From positions 62,001 through 126,000 of the forward strand of contig NZ_LQXO02000026.1 of NCBI RefSeq assembly GCF_001639065.2: a stretch of DNA of 64,000 nt. The letters are read 5' to 3'. The position numbers were made by a program, and so were the translations under genes. The stretch comes from Vibrio barjaei (GTDB lineage: Bacteria; Pseudomonadota; Gammaproteobacteria; Enterobacterales; Vibrionaceae). Below the pieces are notes generated by a model, which was not told the DNA's origin, did no database searches, and saw only the letters and a program-made list of their open reading frames with translations. Below are positions 27,496-38,164 of this stretch, piece by piece (positions within the stretch are counted from its first letter, which is position 1; the number at the start of each line of letters is the position of its first letter).

Positions 27496-29088
27496 TTAGT
27501 GCCCAGATGAGACACTCGCCTCAATTACTTTGCCTGTGGCTTCGGTAATCCAGCCTAGATCATAGAATATCGCTGTCATAGGCTCTAAGAGGTAAGCAAT
27601 ACCAAATAAGCCGACCAAAGCGAGAACGATAGTGTATGGCAGGGCCATGACTACCATCTTGCCATAAGATAAACGGATTAGTGGTGCTAAAGCAGACGTA
27701 AGCAGGAATAAGAAGGCTGCTTGTCCGTTCGGTGTTGCTACTGATGGTAGGTTAGTACCTGTGTTGATAGCGACGGCCAATAAGTCAAACTGTGCACGGT
27801 CAATGACACCCTCGACCAATGCTGTTTTCACTTCGTTAATATATACCGTACCAACGAAGACATTATCAGATACCATCGACAACAGACCGTTCGCAACATA
27901 GAACAGCGCTAACTGAGTACCCTTGTCTTCGATATGCAGCACGGCATCAATGATTGGCTTGAACAGCCCTTGGTCAATAATCACAGCAACAATTGAGAAG
28001 AACACTGCAAGTAGTGCTGTGAATGGTAGTGCTTCTTCGAACGCTTTACCCATTGAGTGCTCTTCAATAACACCGGTAAAAGACGTTGCAAGAATAATCA
28101 CAGACAGGCCAATTAAGCCAACAGCGGCTAAGTGCATTGCAAGAGCAACAATCAACCAAATTGCTATAGCACCTTGAATCCAAAGCTTGGCAACATCTTG
28201 TTTAGTACGTGTTTTACGTTCTTCGCGGTCGAAATCAACAAGGATTTGACGAACGTTGTCTGGTAGCTTGGCGCCATAGCCAAATACCTTGAATTTCTCA
28301 ACAAGTGCACAAGTAATAAGGCCACAAACGAATACTGGCGCAGTAACTGGCAGCATTCGCATGATGAACTCACCGAACAGCCATCCTGCTTGATCGGCAA
28401 TAATCAGGTTCTGTGGCTCACCAACCATGGTCATTACGCCACCCAGTGCGGTACCAACACCAGCGTGCATAAGTAGCGAGCGTAAGAACGCGCGGTAATC
28501 TTCTAAGTCATCACGAGTTAGTTCAGATAAGTGTTCATCTTGAGTATGGTCATGAGAAGAACTGCTAGGTTGACCAGACGCGACTTTGTGATAAATCGAG
28601 TAGAAACCTACAGCCACGCTGATAACAACAGCGATAACGGTCAGAGCATCTAGGAACGCAGACAGAAAAGCGGCTGCGAAACAGAATGCGAGAGACAACA
28701 TTGTTTTAGAGCGGATACCGAGAAGTATTTTGGTAAAAATGAACAGCAAAAGCTGCTTCATAAAGTAAATACCGGCAACCATAAACACTAGAAGTAATAG
28801 AACTTCAATGTTGTTGACGATTTCATGCTTCACCATACCCGGGCTGGTCATCCCAATTGCAACCGCTTCGATTGCAAGTAGACCACCAGGCTGTAATGGG
28901 TAGCATTTTAGCGCCATAGCAAGCGTGAAAATGAACTCAATGACCAACAGCCAACCAGCGGTAAACGGGTCAATGAAGAAGAAAACGATAGGGTTGATAA
29001 TTAGGAAAGCGATGATCGCTACTTTATACCAATCGGGAGCCTTACCAAGAAAGTTCTTGATAAAAGCATTTCCTAAAGACATCGGCAT
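27496..29088 (-). CDS. nhaB: Na+/H+ antiporter NhaB
   Basis: The 530-residue polytopic protein matches NhaB (start [20 protein letters not shown]; internal [21 protein letters not shown]). It exports Na+ in exchange for protons across the inner membrane, important in salt-loving vibrios. The start may be ATG 29088 or 29082; neither has a strong Shine-Dalgarno. It is divergent from fadR, as in other gamma-proteobacteria. The upstream 170 nt fold into several hairpins (see 29185-29278). Confidence 0.95.
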   Translation of the reverse strand: MPMSLGNAFIKNFLGKAPDWYKVAIIAFLIINPIVFFFIDPFTAGWLLVIEFIFTLAMALKCYPLQPGGLLAIEAVAIGMTSPGMVKHEIVNNIEVLLLLVFMVAGIYFMKQLLLFIFTKILLGIRSKTMLSLAFCFAAAFLSAFLDALTVIAVVISVAVGFYSIYHKVASGQPSSSSHDHTQDEHLSELTRDDLEDYRAFLRSLLMHAGVGTALGGVMTMVGEPQNLIIADQAGWLFGEFIMRMLPVTAPVFVCGLITCALVEKFKVFGYGAKLPDNVRQILVDFDREERKTRTKQDVAKLWIQGAIAIWLIVALAMHLAAVGLIGLSVIILATSFTGVIEEHSMGKAFEEALPFTALLAVFFSIVAVIIDQGLFKPIIDAVLHIEDKGTQLALFYVANGLLSMVSDNVFVGTVYINEVKTALVEGVIDRAQFDLLAVAINTGTNLPSVATPNGQAAFLFLLTSALAPLIRLSYGKMVVMALPYTIVLALVGLFGIAYLLEPMTAIFYDLGWITEATGKVIEASVSSGH

Positions 29089-29184
29089 AGTAATACTCTT
29101 ATGTTGTTATTAATCGACAAATGCAAGGGTACGAGAGTATTTGAGAGGGCTTCCAAAATATCTAACTTAAAAAACTTAGTAAAC

Positions 29185-29278
29185 GAACAATGCTTACATG
29201 GAGTGGAGACCATTGTTCACTTGCCAAGTCCCTCAGTTGCTAAGCACTCCTTGCTTCGCCCGAAACTCTACTCTTCGG
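29185..29278 (-). ncRNA. Candidate structured 5' leader of nhaB
   Basis: Read on the minus strand, four hairpins follow one another: CCGAA/TTCGG (29260-29278), AAGCA/TGCTT (29242-29256), ACTT/AAGT (29219-29229) and an 8-bp GAACAATG/CATTGTTC stem (29185-29218). The last two are directly adjacent. A start near 29257 from the TTGACT promoter would exclude the first. No known riboswitch consensus is recognised. Regulation by ions is an attractive guess only. Confidence 0.35.
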
Positions 29279-29686
29279 TAAGATATAGTCAACAAAAATT
29301 ACAAATTCAGATTGGTAAATTTCTACTTTTTGTTAAAAACGCGATCTATGTGTAATAAGCAAAACATAGACCTATACAATAGTTGCGTTTTTAGCCTCTA
29401 GGTGGCTGACCACCTAAAACATGACTCATGGATAATATTCGAAACATAGTCTTCAAAAAAGTATGTTTTTTAGCGTGATTTGCGCCTAATACTCGATATA
29501 AACGTATTGATTAGTTTTGGCTATGTTAGGTTGAATAACCATAATCTATAAGGGGTTTGAGGTTAATAGAACATTAATAAATATGTAATACTTATGCCTC
29601 GTACCTATAAATGGTTATGCTGAGAAAATTGTTAAAATGGAGCATTTGCTCTATTTTGGTATTGTTACAGATATAAGTAGTGTAGG

Positions 29687-29716
29687 TTTACCAAATTCTC
29701 GAAGTAGTGGTATGAT
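29687..29716 (+). promoter_or_regulatory. Candidate fadR promoter
   Basis: TTTACC (29687-29692) and TATGAT (29711-29716) are 18 bp apart, 45 bp upstream of the fadR start. Confidence 0.5.
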
Positions 29717-29760
29717 GAGTTCTATACACGAATAAATAAAATGATTGGATACACCCCATA

Positions 29761-30600
29761 ATGGTAATTAAGGCGAAGAGCCCAGCAGGGTTCGCTGAAA
29801 AGTATATTATTGAGAGCATCTGGAATGGCCGTTTTCCTCCTGGTTCCATTCTTCCAGCTGAGCGAGAGCTATCTGAACTAATTGGGGTAACAAGAACCAC
29901 GCTTCGAGAAGTGCTACAGCGCCTAGCAAGGGATGGTTGGTTGACAATCCAACATGGCAAGCCAACAAAAGTGAATCAATTTATGGAGACGTCTGGTCTT
30001 CATATCCTAGATACGCTGATGACACTTGATGCAGATAACGCGACTTCTATCGTAGAAGATTTGTTAGCAGCGAGAACGAACATCAGTCCAATCTTCATGC
30101 GCTATGCGTTTAAAGCTAATAAAGAGAATTCTGAGCGCACGATTGAAGGTGTGATTGATTCTTGTGAGAGTCTGTTGAAAGCGGAGTCGTGGGACGAGTT
30201 TGTTGCTTCTTCCCCATACGCTGACAAGATCAAACAGAACGTAAAAGATGAAGGTGAGAAAGATGAAGCTAAGCGCCAAGCCATGCTGGTAGCTCGCACT
30301 TTCAACTTTTATGATTACATGCTTTTCCAACGCCTCGCGTTCCATTCTGGGAACCAGATCTATGGTTTGATCTTTAACGGTCTTAAGAAGCTTTATGATC
30401 GTGTAGGTAGCTACTACTTCTCGAATCCAGAAGCACGTGCGTTGGCTCTGAACTTCTATAAAGAGCTTTTAGATGTTTGCCAAACGGGTAATAGAGACAA
30501 ATTACCATTGGTTATTCGTCACTATGGTATTGAGAGTAGTCAGATTTGGAATCAGATGAAGACCACTCTTCCGACTGATTTTACCGAAGACGACAGTTAA
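29761..30600 (+). CDS. fadR: Fatty acid metabolism regulator FadR
   Basis: The 279-residue GntR-family regulator has an N-terminal winged helix ([20 protein letters not shown]) and a C-terminal acyl-CoA-binding domain. It is 40 residues longer than E. coli FadR because of an insert beginning at about residue 138 ([19 protein letters not shown]...), known in vibrios to create a second ligand site and alter DNA release. It represses fatty-acid degradation genes and activates unsaturated fatty-acid synthesis. A FadR operator is visible on fadH at 44659. The ATG has only a weak upstream GGAT. Confidence 0.96.
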   Translation: MVIKAKSPAGFAEKYIIESIWNGRFPPGSILPAERELSELIGVTRTTLREVLQRLARDGWLTIQHGKPTKVNQFMETSGLHILDTLMTLDADNATSIVEDLLAARTNISPIFMRYAFKANKENSERTIEGVIDSCESLLKAESWDEFVASSPYADKIKQNVKDEGEKDEAKRQAMLVARTFNFYDYMLFQRLAFHSGNQIYGLIFNGLKKLYDRVGSYYFSNPEARALALNFYKELLDVCQTGNRDKLPLVIRHYGIESSQIWNQMKTTLPTDFTEDDS

Positions 30601-30605
30601 AAATG

Positions 30606-30631
30606 AAAAGGCCACAATCGTGGCCTTTTTT
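30606..30631 (+). terminator. fadR terminator
   Basis: AAAAGGCCAC pairs with GTGGCCTTTT around AATC and is followed by TT. It may serve only fadR, because the next gene converges 20 bp beyond. Confidence 0.9.
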
Positions 30632-30649
30632 GTGAGTGCAAGTCTGGCT

Positions 30650-31456
30650 TCAGACGATGACCGAATTTGGTATAGGCTGGTATAGTTCTTCTGCTAGCTC
30701 TTTAATGATGCCATCGTAGTTGGTGAATATCAGTTCAGAGAGCTCCGACGTGAGCTGATACATAAATTCTTTATCGAGCTCGGCTTTGGGATGGTCAATC
30801 AACGCCTCTATTTTGCCTATAGCAGTGCTGTACATAGGAGAGGGAATAGACATCGGACCTACTAAGCTAAGTTGGTTAACCTTGCGATGGATTTGGTTGC
30901 AGTAATGCAAGGCGCGTTGTTTGCCGAGCTCAGAATCAATACTTTCAATGCAAAGTCTTAACTGAGTTAAGCAGTCAAGTGAGTCAATAACACTCTGCCA
31001 CAGAGTACGATACTCTTGTTCTAAGTCCTCTCTTTCCACAGCCATCAACCAAGCGACTAGAATGTCATCGATCAGCAGTAATGTCTGGCGGATGAGCTTA
31101 CCATGCACAATTTGGTTTTTGTTGACGCTATGTTTCTTCCAAGAACGACTTAACAGCTTAATATTGCTGTGCAGCACACGGTACATAGGTTTGTTGTCGA
31201 AGTGAGCAATGTCAGTCAATTCAAGACAGCACTCTTCCATAGCAACTTCAATTTTCTCCAGCTGCTTATTTTTCTTTTGCTCAAACATTAATGTGTAGTG
31301 AGTAGCGGTGCGGTGCTGTCTGACTAATGTGACTAACTCACGCAGATGAACGATGAGTTGATATTTACGCTCAGTTTTTGCTTCGGTGACTTTGGCATAT
31401 CGATAGATAGCTGCAAGAATAGCTAAAGATAGAAGTAGAGACAGTAATACAAACAT
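30650..31456 (-). CDS. Uncharacterised membrane-anchored helical protein
   Basis: I do not recognise this 268-residue protein. It begins with one hydrophobic helix (residues 2-20, LLSLLLSLAILAAIYRY) and continues as a charged, almost wholly helical cytoplasmic or periplasmic domain. The segment LVRQHRTATHYTLMFEQ faintly recalls the helical bundles of nitrate/nitrite-sensing (NIT) domains, but no output domain follows. GGAGG 6 nt before the ATG supports the start. It stands alone between convergent fadR and metG. Confidence 0.7.
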   Translation of the reverse strand: MFVLLSLLLSLAILAAIYRYAKVTEAKTERKYQLIVHLRELVTLVRQHRTATHYTLMFEQKKNKQLEKIEVAMEECCLELTDIAHFDNKPMYRVLHSNIKLLSRSWKKHSVNKNQIVHGKLIRQTLLLIDDILVAWLMAVEREDLEQEYRTLWQSVIDSLDCLTQLRLCIESIDSELGKQRALHYCNQIHRKVNQLSLVGPMSIPSPMYSTAIGKIEALIDHPKAELDKEFMYQLTSELSELIFTNYDGIIKELAEELYQPIPNSVIV

Positions 31457-31611
31457 AACGACCTCCTTTGTCGAACAATATCTACTGTCTATGTCTCAGC
31501 AAGCTCAATGCCAATTAATTATCTAAATAAAAACAATGAGTTAGATATTATTCAATCAATAGGAGTGCGACTAATTGGTGCAGATGCACATTTTGTGTGA
31601 ATTACGTCACA

Positions 31612-31639
31612 AAAAAAGCCAGCACGAAGGCTGGCTTTT
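31612..31639 (-). terminator. metG terminator
   Basis: AAAAGCCAGC pairs with GCTGGCTTTT around a 6-nt loop and runs into a T-tract on the minus strand. Confidence 0.9.
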
Positions 31640-31656
31640 AGTAATAAAAGAGAAGG

Positions 31657-33723
31657 TTACATCACTCGCATACCTGGCTGCGCGCCTTCATGCGGTTCAA
31701 GGATCCAAAGATCGCTGCCACCTGGTCCCGCTGCTAGGATCATGCCTTCAGACATGCCAAACTTCATCTTACGAGGTTTTAGGTTTGCAACCATCACGGT
31801 TAGCTTACCCTCAAGCTCTTCTGGCTTATACGCGGACTTAATTCCTGAGAATACTTGACGCGTTTCACCACCAATATCAAGCTGGAATTTCAATAGCTTG
31901 TTCGCTTTTGGTACTTCTTCGCAAGAGATGATACGAGCAATACGCATGTCAACTTTAGCAAAAGCATCAAACTCGATCTCTTCTGCAATTGGGTCTTTGC
32001 TTAGTTCAGTTTCCGTCTTAGCTGCTTCCGCTTTTTCCTTCGCAGCTTGCTCTGCCGCTGCGTCTTCTTTAGACGCTTCGATCATTGCTTCTACTTTCTT
32101 AGGATCAATACGGTTGAACAGAGCCTTGAACTTAGTGATCTCATGAGCAGTGAGTGGCTGCGCAATGCCATCCCATGATAGCTCTTCGTTTAGGAAAGCT
32201 TCGGTGCGAGCAGCAAGAGCAGGCATTACAGGCTTGAGATAAGTCATCAGCACACGGAATAAGTTAATACCAACAGAGCAGATATCTTGTAGCTCTTGGT
32301 CTTTACCTTCTTCTTTCGCGACAACCCATGGCGCTTTTTCATCAACATATTGGTTTGCTTTGTCGGCAAGCGCGGTGATTTCACGAATTGCACGACCAAA
32401 TTCGCGAGCTTCATACAACTCGGCAATGCGCTCAGCTGCGGCTACAAAATCGTTGTATAGCTCTGGCTCAGCGAAGTTTTCAGAAAGCTTGCCTTCGAAA
32501 CGCTTAGTAATGAAACCTGCATTACGTGAGGCCAAGTTAACAATCTTATTCACCACATCGGCATTTACACGTTGCGTAAAGTCTTCAAGGTTAAGGTCAA
32601 GATCGTCGATACGGCTGTTCAGTTTTGCAGCGTAGTAGTAACGTAGACATTCTGGGTCTAGGTGGTCAAGGTAAGTGCTTGCTTTCACAAATGTACCTTT
32701 AGACTTAGACATTTTCGCGCCGTTAACCGTTACGTAGCCGTGAACGAATACGTTGTTTGGCTTGCGGAAGCCCGAGCCTTCAAGCATTGCAGGCCAGAAC
32801 AAGCTGTGGAAGTAAACAATGTCTTTACCGATGAAGTGGTAAAGCTCAGTGCTACTGTCTTTGTTCCAGTACTCTTCGAAGTCTAAGTCGTCACGCTTGT
32901 CACATAGGTTTTTGAATGAACCCATATAACCGATAGGTGCATCTAGCCACACGTAGAAGAACTTGTCTTTTTCGCCAGGGATTTCGAAACCGAAATACGG
33001 TGCATCGCGAGAGATGTCCCACTGTTGAAGACCAGATTCAAACCACTCTTGCATCTTGTTTGCAGTTTCAGTCTGTAGTGAGCCAGATCGAGTCCACTCT
33101 TTCAACATGCTTTCAAATTGAGGCAAGTCGAAGAAGAAGTGCTCAGAATCCTTCATGATTGGCGTTGCACCGGATACCGCAGACTTCGGATTAATAAGTT
33201 CTGTCGGGCTATAAGTTTCACCACAATTGTCACAGTTGTCACCGTATTGGTCTTCAGACTTACACTTAGGGCAAGTACCTTTAACAAAACGGTCTGGAAG
33301 GAACATCTCTTTCTCAGGGTCAAACAACTGAGAAATAGTGCGGCTTGAAATAAAGCCGTTCTTTTTCAATTCCAGATAGATGTGAGATGCAAGCTCGCGG
33401 TTCTCTTCTGAGTGCGTGCTGTGGTAGTTATCAAAACTGATATCGAAGCCAGCGAAATCTTTTTGGTGCTCTTCGCTAACTGCTGCGATCATTTCTTCTG
33501 GCGAGATCCCCATCTGCTGAGCTTTCAGCATGATTGGTGTGCCGTGAGCGTCATCAGCACAAATGAAGTTTACTACGTTGCCACGTAGACGTTGGTAGCG
33601 CACCCAGATATCCGCTTGGATATGCTCAAGCATATGTCCTAAGTGAATAGAACCGTTAGCGTACGGTAGCGCGCAAGTGACCAACAGTTTCCTTGAGTTA
33701 AGGTTTCTTGGATCGGTTGCCAT
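31657..33723 (-). CDS. metG: Methionyl-tRNA synthetase
   Basis: The 688-residue class I synthetase has the HIGH-type motif ([11 protein letters not shown]), the zinc Cys cluster ([17 protein letters not shown]), KMSKS (KMSKSKGTF), and a C-terminal Trbp111-like tRNA-binding/dimerisation domain ([11 protein letters not shown]). It charges tRNA-Met. It is divergent from mrp across 167 bp, as in E. coli. Confidence 0.97.
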   Translation of the reverse strand: MATDPRNLNSRKLLVTCALPYANGSIHLGHMLEHIQADIWVRYQRLRGNVVNFICADDAHGTPIMLKAQQMGISPEEMIAAVSEEHQKDFAGFDISFDNYHSTHSEENRELASHIYLELKKNGFISSRTISQLFDPEKEMFLPDRFVKGTCPKCKSEDQYGDNCDNCGETYSPTELINPKSAVSGATPIMKDSEHFFFDLPQFESMLKEWTRSGSLQTETANKMQEWFESGLQQWDISRDAPYFGFEIPGEKDKFFYVWLDAPIGYMGSFKNLCDKRDDLDFEEYWNKDSSTELYHFIGKDIVYFHSLFWPAMLEGSGFRKPNNVFVHGYVTVNGAKMSKSKGTFVKASTYLDHLDPECLRYYYAAKLNSRIDDLDLNLEDFTQRVNADVVNKIVNLASRNAGFITKRFEGKLSENFAEPELYNDFVAAAERIAELYEAREFGRAIREITALADKANQYVDEKAPWVVAKEEGKDQELQDICSVGINLFRVLMTYLKPVMPALAARTEAFLNEELSWDGIAQPLTAHEITKFKALFNRIDPKKVEAMIEASKEDAAAEQAAKEKAEAAKTETELSKDPIAEEIEFDAFAKVDMRIARIISCEEVPKANKLLKFQLDIGGETRQVFSGIKSAYKPEELEGKLTVMVANLKPRKMKFGMSEGMILAAGPGGSDLWILEPHEGAQPGMRVM

Positions 33724-33890
33724 ACTTTAGTTTCGCTTTCTTTATTCAGAGTAAAATATTCGCTAATACTACATGATGACTGCCATGACTCCAAGGTATC
33801 CAGAGTCAATCCCCATAACTTTTTTGGGGTTCTGGTTCTGGCGACGTAATGCTAATCTTAACAGGACTAAAAAATAATAAGGAAAGCAAG

Positions 33891-34967
33891 ATGCGCACGT
33901 TCGAATCAAAACAAGATTTTTGCCATTGGCTCGGGGAGTTTCGTGGGGAAAACCTAAAACTGGGTTGGAGCGAGTCACCGGATGTAGTGTCTGTTTCGGC
34001 ATCTGGTGAGTTTCAGATTATATTGCCTTTCGCTAATCAATCATTGATTTCAGAGCTGACGACTTGGATTGAAACGCAGCAACAATCAAACCAAGTAGCG
34101 GCATTTGAGTTTTCTGTATCAAGCAAAGTGAAAGCACTGGAAACTACGGTGGCGTCAGAAATCAAAGGCGTGAAGAACGTTATCGCGGTAACGTCCGCAA
34201 AAGGAGGGGTCGGGAAATCGACAACAGCGGTGAACCTAGCGCTCGCGATTAGTAAGCTTGGGGCAAAAGTTGGCATTCTTGATGCCGACGTTTATGGTCC
34301 ATCTATTCCAATGATGTTTGGGCAAATCAATGCGCACCCCGAAGTTCGTGACGGAAAGTGGATGCAACCTATAGCTGCGCACGGTATCTACACTCAATCC
34401 ATCGGCTACCTTATTAGCTCTGATGATGCTGCGATTTGGCGTGGTCCGATGGCATCCAAAGCGTTAGCTCAGCTGCTTAATGAAACCGAATGGCCAGAAC
34501 TTGATTATCTGGTGATTGATATGCCGCCAGGTACTGGCGATATCCAACTAACCCTGTCTCAGCAAATCCCGGTGACTGGCGCATTGATTGTCACCACTCC
34601 ACAAGACTTGGCGCTAGCGGATGCTATCAAAGGTGCCGCCATGTTTGAAAAAGTGTCTGTTCCTGTGGTGGGTATCGTCGAAAATATGAGTTATCACATT
34701 TGTAGCCAATGTGGTTCGAAAGAACATATTTTTGGCGCAGGTGGTGCTGAATGGATGGCTTCGAAATTTGGCCTTAACCTGCTAGGTCAAGTTCCGCTTC
34801 ATATTGATATTCGAGAATCCATTGATAATGGTGCGCCAACTGTGGTGTCAAACCCAGAAGGAGAGCATGGTCAGATATACACACAATTGGCTGAAAGAGT
34901 GTGTGCAGACCTGTATTGGAATGGTAAAGCTAAACCGGAATCCATCTTGTTCAAAATGGTGGAATAA
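33891..34967 (+). CDS. mrp: Iron-sulfur cluster carrier protein Mrp (ApbC)
   Basis: The 358-residue protein has a deviant Walker A motif (SAKGGVGKSTTAVNLA), the switch DMPPGTGDIQL, and a C-terminal CSQC pair that binds a bridging Fe-S cluster. Its first 85 residues are a short DUF59-like region. It delivers Fe-S clusters to apo-enzymes in the cytosol. AAGGAAAGCAAG precedes ATG 33891, which I prefer to 33849. Confidence 0.93.
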   Translation: MRTFESKQDFCHWLGEFRGENLKLGWSESPDVVSVSASGEFQIILPFANQSLISELTTWIETQQQSNQVAAFEFSVSSKVKALETTVASEIKGVKNVIAVTSAKGGVGKSTTAVNLALAISKLGAKVGILDADVYGPSIPMMFGQINAHPEVRDGKWMQPIAAHGIYTQSIGYLISSDDAAIWRGPMASKALAQLLNETEWPELDYLVIDMPPGTGDIQLTLSQQIPVTGALIVTTPQDLALADAIKGAAMFEKVSVPVVGIVENMSYHICSQCGSKEHIFGAGGAEWMASKFGLNLLGQVPLHIDIRESIDNGAPTVVSNPEGEHGQIYTQLAERVCADLYWNGKAKPESILFKMVE

Positions 34968-34971
34968 CGGA

Positions 34972-35005
34972 GAAACCGAGCTAGTTGTGAGCTCGGTTTC
35001 TTATT
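34972..35005 (+). terminator. mrp terminator
   Basis: GAAACCGAGC pairs with GCTCGGTTTC around a 9-nt loop and is followed by TTATT. Confidence 0.85.
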
Positions 35006-35170
35006 GTCTTCTACTTTGTAAAATGAAGTAATCGATTGCAATTTCCTATTTCTTGAGCGAGGGCAAAATTGGGCATCAAATAAGTGAGATCTCGACTAGT
35101 ATCTAAGGGTTGATGTCCATATAATTACCCGGTTTTGTCCTCACCACCATATATGTACTAGGTGCAAAGA

Positions 35171-35812
35171 ATGTCTGATAATAATCAATGTGTCATCGTA
35201 GGTATCGCTGGCGCTTCTGCTTCCGGAAAAAGCCTCATTGCGAGCACAATCTATAACGAACTTCGCGAGAAGGTAGGCGACCATCAAATCGGAGTGATCA
35301 CGGAAGATTGTTACTACAATGACCAAGGTCATTTGAGTATGGAAGAGCGTGTAAAAACGAACTACGACCACCCAAGTGCACTGGATCATGACTTGCTTTG
35401 CGACCATCTTGAAAAGCTGATTAAAGGCGAAGCAGTAGAAGTGCCAGAATACAGCTATTCTGAACACACTCGTACTGCAAACACTACGTCGCTGACACCA
35501 AAGAAAGTGATCATCCTTGAAGGTATTCTTCTTCTTACTGATCCTCGTCTTCGCAAGCTGATGCATGCGACGGTATTTATGGATACTCCTCTTGATATCT
35601 GTCTACTACGTCGTGTTAAACGTGATGTTGAAGAGCGCGGTCGTACCATGGAGTCAGTCCTTCAGCAGTACCAGAAAACGGTTCGTCCTATGTTTATGCA
35701 GTTTATTGAACCGTCAAAACAGTACGCTGATATTATTGTTCCACGTGGCGGTAAAAACCGTATTGCAATCGATGTGCTTAAAGCACACATTGCAAAGCTG
35801 TTAAAAGCGTAA
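35171..35812 (+). CDS. udk: Uridine kinase
   Basis: The 213-residue kinase has the P-loop GASASGKS at residues 13-20 and the uridine-kinase signatures [10 protein letters not shown] and [10 protein letters not shown]. It phosphorylates uridine and cytidine with ATP or GTP for pyrimidine salvage. ATG 35171 (MSDNNQC) is preferred to the GTG at 35162. The nucleoside importer gene nupC lies 3 kb away. asmA follows after a terminator. Confidence 0.96.
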   Translation: MSDNNQCVIVGIAGASASGKSLIASTIYNELREKVGDHQIGVITEDCYYNDQGHLSMEERVKTNYDHPSALDHDLLCDHLEKLIKGEAVEVPEYSYSEHTRTANTTSLTPKKVIILEGILLLTDPRLRKLMHATVFMDTPLDICLLRRVKRDVEERGRTMESVLQQYQKTVRPMFMQFIEPSKQYADIIVPRGGKNRIAIDVLKAHIAKLLKA

Positions 35813-35917
35813 TCCTTACAATATTCGGATTGAATTCTTACGTTATAAGTAACCAAACTGTTCTATACTGAACGGGTGCACGTATAACGTTTAAATTGCT
35901 TTATTTTTTAATAGATT

Positions 35918-35942
35918 AGTGGCACTTTATGTGCCACTTTTT
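35918..35942 (+). terminator. udk terminator
   Basis: AGTGGCAC pairs with GTGCCACT around TTTAT and is followed by TTTT. Confidence 0.9.
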
Positions 35943-35969
35943 GTTTTCCGCTTTGCAAGGAAGATGCGA

Positions 35970-38078
35970 ATGAAAAAACTACTCCTTATCTTGGCGATCC
36001 CGATTGTGCTTATCGTCGTCGCTATCGCCGCTCTGGTGATGTTTGTAAACCCTAATCAGTTCAAACCCATGATAACTGAGCAGGTTCAGGCACAAACTGG
36101 TCTAGAACTTGAAATAAGCGGTGACATCAGTTGGCAGTTCTTCCCATCACTTGGATTTGAACTTGGCCAAACAAATCTTAAGAATCCTCAGGGCTTTAAG
36201 AACCCCAATCTATTCAGTGTCAGCCAAGTTGGCGTGAGTGTTGGGGTGATGCCTCTGCTCGATAAAACTCTAGAAATTGGTTCTGTGACGCTGGATGGTG
36301 CGCAAGTTCACTTAGAAACATTAAAAGACGGAACGTCTAACTTGGACGCGTTGACTGCGGCTAGCAAAGAGGCTGAATCTGCAACACCAGCAGATAAGGC
36401 AACGACTGAGCCAGAAACTACGTCGTCTACATCTGCCGCACAAGGTTGGAGCATTTCACTTTCTGGTGTAACGGTTTCGAATGCGTTACTTGAGATTTCT
36501 AACGAAGAAACTGGGGCATTTACCAAGCTTTATGATGTCGGTTTAAATATCTCTCAGTTCGCGGCGGACCAATGGACCACTGCTGACTTTGATTTAAAAG
36601 GTCAAAACAACGACCAAAGATTCACTGCTAAAGGTACTGCGGACTTTAAATTGAGCAAGGACTTTGCTGAGTACGCACTGAAAAATATCAAGTTCGATGC
36701 TACATACCAAGATACGGTCAATAATGTTGAGCAAGCTCAGCTTACGCTAGCGACATTTGAATTTGATAAACCAAACAGTATTGAGTTTGCAGTTAAAGGT
36801 AAAACGCCAGATCTTAGTTTCGATGCCAAAGGTGGTACGTCATTTGAAATTGATAAAGCGATGAGCATGCTTAAGTTAAGCGCGTTGACACTTGACTCTA
36901 CCTTAGAGGGTAAGCCTTTACCTCAGTCCCCAATGAAAGTTGGTATGTCATCAGATCTTAGCTTTGATCTTAAGAAGAACTTCTTGAACTTTGTGCTTCA
37001 AAAACTAGCACTCAATAAAATGGAGCTAGATGGGAAGGCGACGGTTCAATTGGCTGATATTCCGAAAGTCCGCTTCTCACTGCATAGTCCTAATATTGAC
37101 CTTGATGAGTTCTTAGGACTAAACCAAACTCAGACCGACAATAAAACAGCCAATACTGGTGGTCAGCCAACCGCTTCTTCAGGTAAATCTGCACCTGTGA
37201 AAGAGGTAGAACCTGACTTAAGTGCACTTAAAGGCTTGGATGTAAAAGGCAGCGTAACGATTGATAAATTTAAAGCGGCTAATGCGCACATGCAGAAAGT
37301 AAAAGCCGACTTTTATGTTAATCGTGGCGTAGCAGAACTAACGTCATTTAGTTCTCAACTGTATAGCGGATCAATTACAGCAAAAGCAAAACTGGATGCG
37401 CGTAAATCACCAGCGTCTTATAGTGCCGTGAAGCGCATTAAAGGCGTAAAAGTACAACCGCTTCTAAAAGATGTTGCTAACAACGACATGCTCGAAGGTA
37501 CCGGTAATATCGATGTGAATGTTACAGGTAGGAGCTTAACCCCAACGGGTATTAAGAAAAATCTAGCGGGTACGGTGAAGATCAATTTTGCTGATGGTGC
37601 CGTGAATGGTATCAACGTTGCGCAGATTATCAGAGAAAATTACGCTCGCTTTAAAGGTCAGTCTGTTGAAGCTGAGAAAGGGCCTAAGAAAACTGACTTT
37701 AGCGCGATGAAAGCCACACTCAAACTAGCCAAAGGTGTCGTTTCTACCAAAGATATGTCAGCAGAATCGCCGCTACTGCGTATTCAAGGTGAAGGCTCTG
37801 CGAATTACATTAATGAGACGGTCGACTTTTTGGTGCGCACTTCTATCGTGGGGACACTAGAAGGGCAAGGTGGTCAAAGCATTACGGAGCTGCGTGATGT
37901 TACGATTCCAATCAAGGTGACCGGCGCTTGGACTGATCCAAAGTTCGCTCTTGTGTTTGACGATGTGTTGAAACAGAAAGCTCAAAAAGAAGTGGAACGC
38001 GCAACTGAACGTCTTGGTATTAAAGATGAAAAAACTAAGAAGGCCGTCGATGGACTACTTAAAGGGCTGTTTAACTAA
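35970..38078 (+). CDS. asmA: AsmA family protein
   Basis: The 702-residue protein starts with one membrane helix (KKLLLILAIPIVLIVVAIAAL) and continues as a long AsmA domain in the periplasm (GLELEISGDISWQFFPSLGFELG near the start), with a low-complexity linker near residues 140-170 and another at about 390-430. AsmA-like proteins are bridge-type lipid-transport proteins important for outer-membrane homeostasis. AAGGAAG 6 nt upstream favours ATG 35970 over 35964. udk-asmA proximity is conserved with E. coli. Confidence 0.9.
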   Translation: MKKLLLILAIPIVLIVVAIAALVMFVNPNQFKPMITEQVQAQTGLELEISGDISWQFFPSLGFELGQTNLKNPQGFKNPNLFSVSQVGVSVGVMPLLDKTLEIGSVTLDGAQVHLETLKDGTSNLDALTAASKEAESATPADKATTEPETTSSTSAAQGWSISLSGVTVSNALLEISNEETGAFTKLYDVGLNISQFAADQWTTADFDLKGQNNDQRFTAKGTADFKLSKDFAEYALKNIKFDATYQDTVNNVEQAQLTLATFEFDKPNSIEFAVKGKTPDLSFDAKGGTSFEIDKAMSMLKLSALTLDSTLEGKPLPQSPMKVGMSSDLSFDLKKNFLNFVLQKLALNKMELDGKATVQLADIPKVRFSLHSPNIDLDEFLGLNQTQTDNKTANTGGQPTASSGKSAPVKEVEPDLSALKGLDVKGSVTIDKFKAANAHMQKVKADFYVNRGVAELTSFSSQLYSGSITAKAKLDARKSPASYSAVKRIKGVKVQPLLKDVANNDMLEGTGNIDVNVTGRSLTPTGIKKNLAGTVKINFADGAVNGINVAQIIRENYARFKGQSVEAEKGPKKTDFSAMKATLKLAKGVVSTKDMSAESPLLRIQGEGSANYINETVDFLVRTSIVGTLEGQGGQSITELRDVTIPIKVTGAWTDPKFALVFDDVLKQKAQKEVERATERLGIKDEKTKKAVDGLLKGLFN

Positions 38079-38103
38079 GCTAGCCAACTACAAGTAAAGT
38101 CAA

Positions 38104-38131
38104 TGCCAGCGTGTATCACGCTGGCATTTTT
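38104..38131 (+). terminator. asmA terminator
   Basis: TGCCAGCGTG pairs with CACGCTGGCA around TAT and is followed by TTTTT. Confidence 0.92.
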
Positions 38132-38164
38132 CGTATTGGCGAACAAATTACGTTAGAGGTGTCG

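Larger units (their letters stand above)
29089..29760. other. Large nhaB-fadR divergent intergenic region
   Basis: This 672-bp gap holds the nhaB leader hairpins (29185-29278), a candidate nhaB -35 TTGACT (minus, 29292-29287), a perfect 6-bp-arm palindrome AGGTGG-CTGA-CCACCT at 29399-29414, and a candidate fadR promoter at 29687-29716. The middle (29420-29680) is AT-rich with no ORF of note. Confidence 0.5.

Noticed and set aside
29399..29414. AGGTGGCTGACCACCT palindrome in the nhaB-fadR gap as a FadR autoregulatory site
   Set aside because: It contains TGG and GACCA but lacks one base of the central spacing of the FadR core; it remains an unexplained palindrome.
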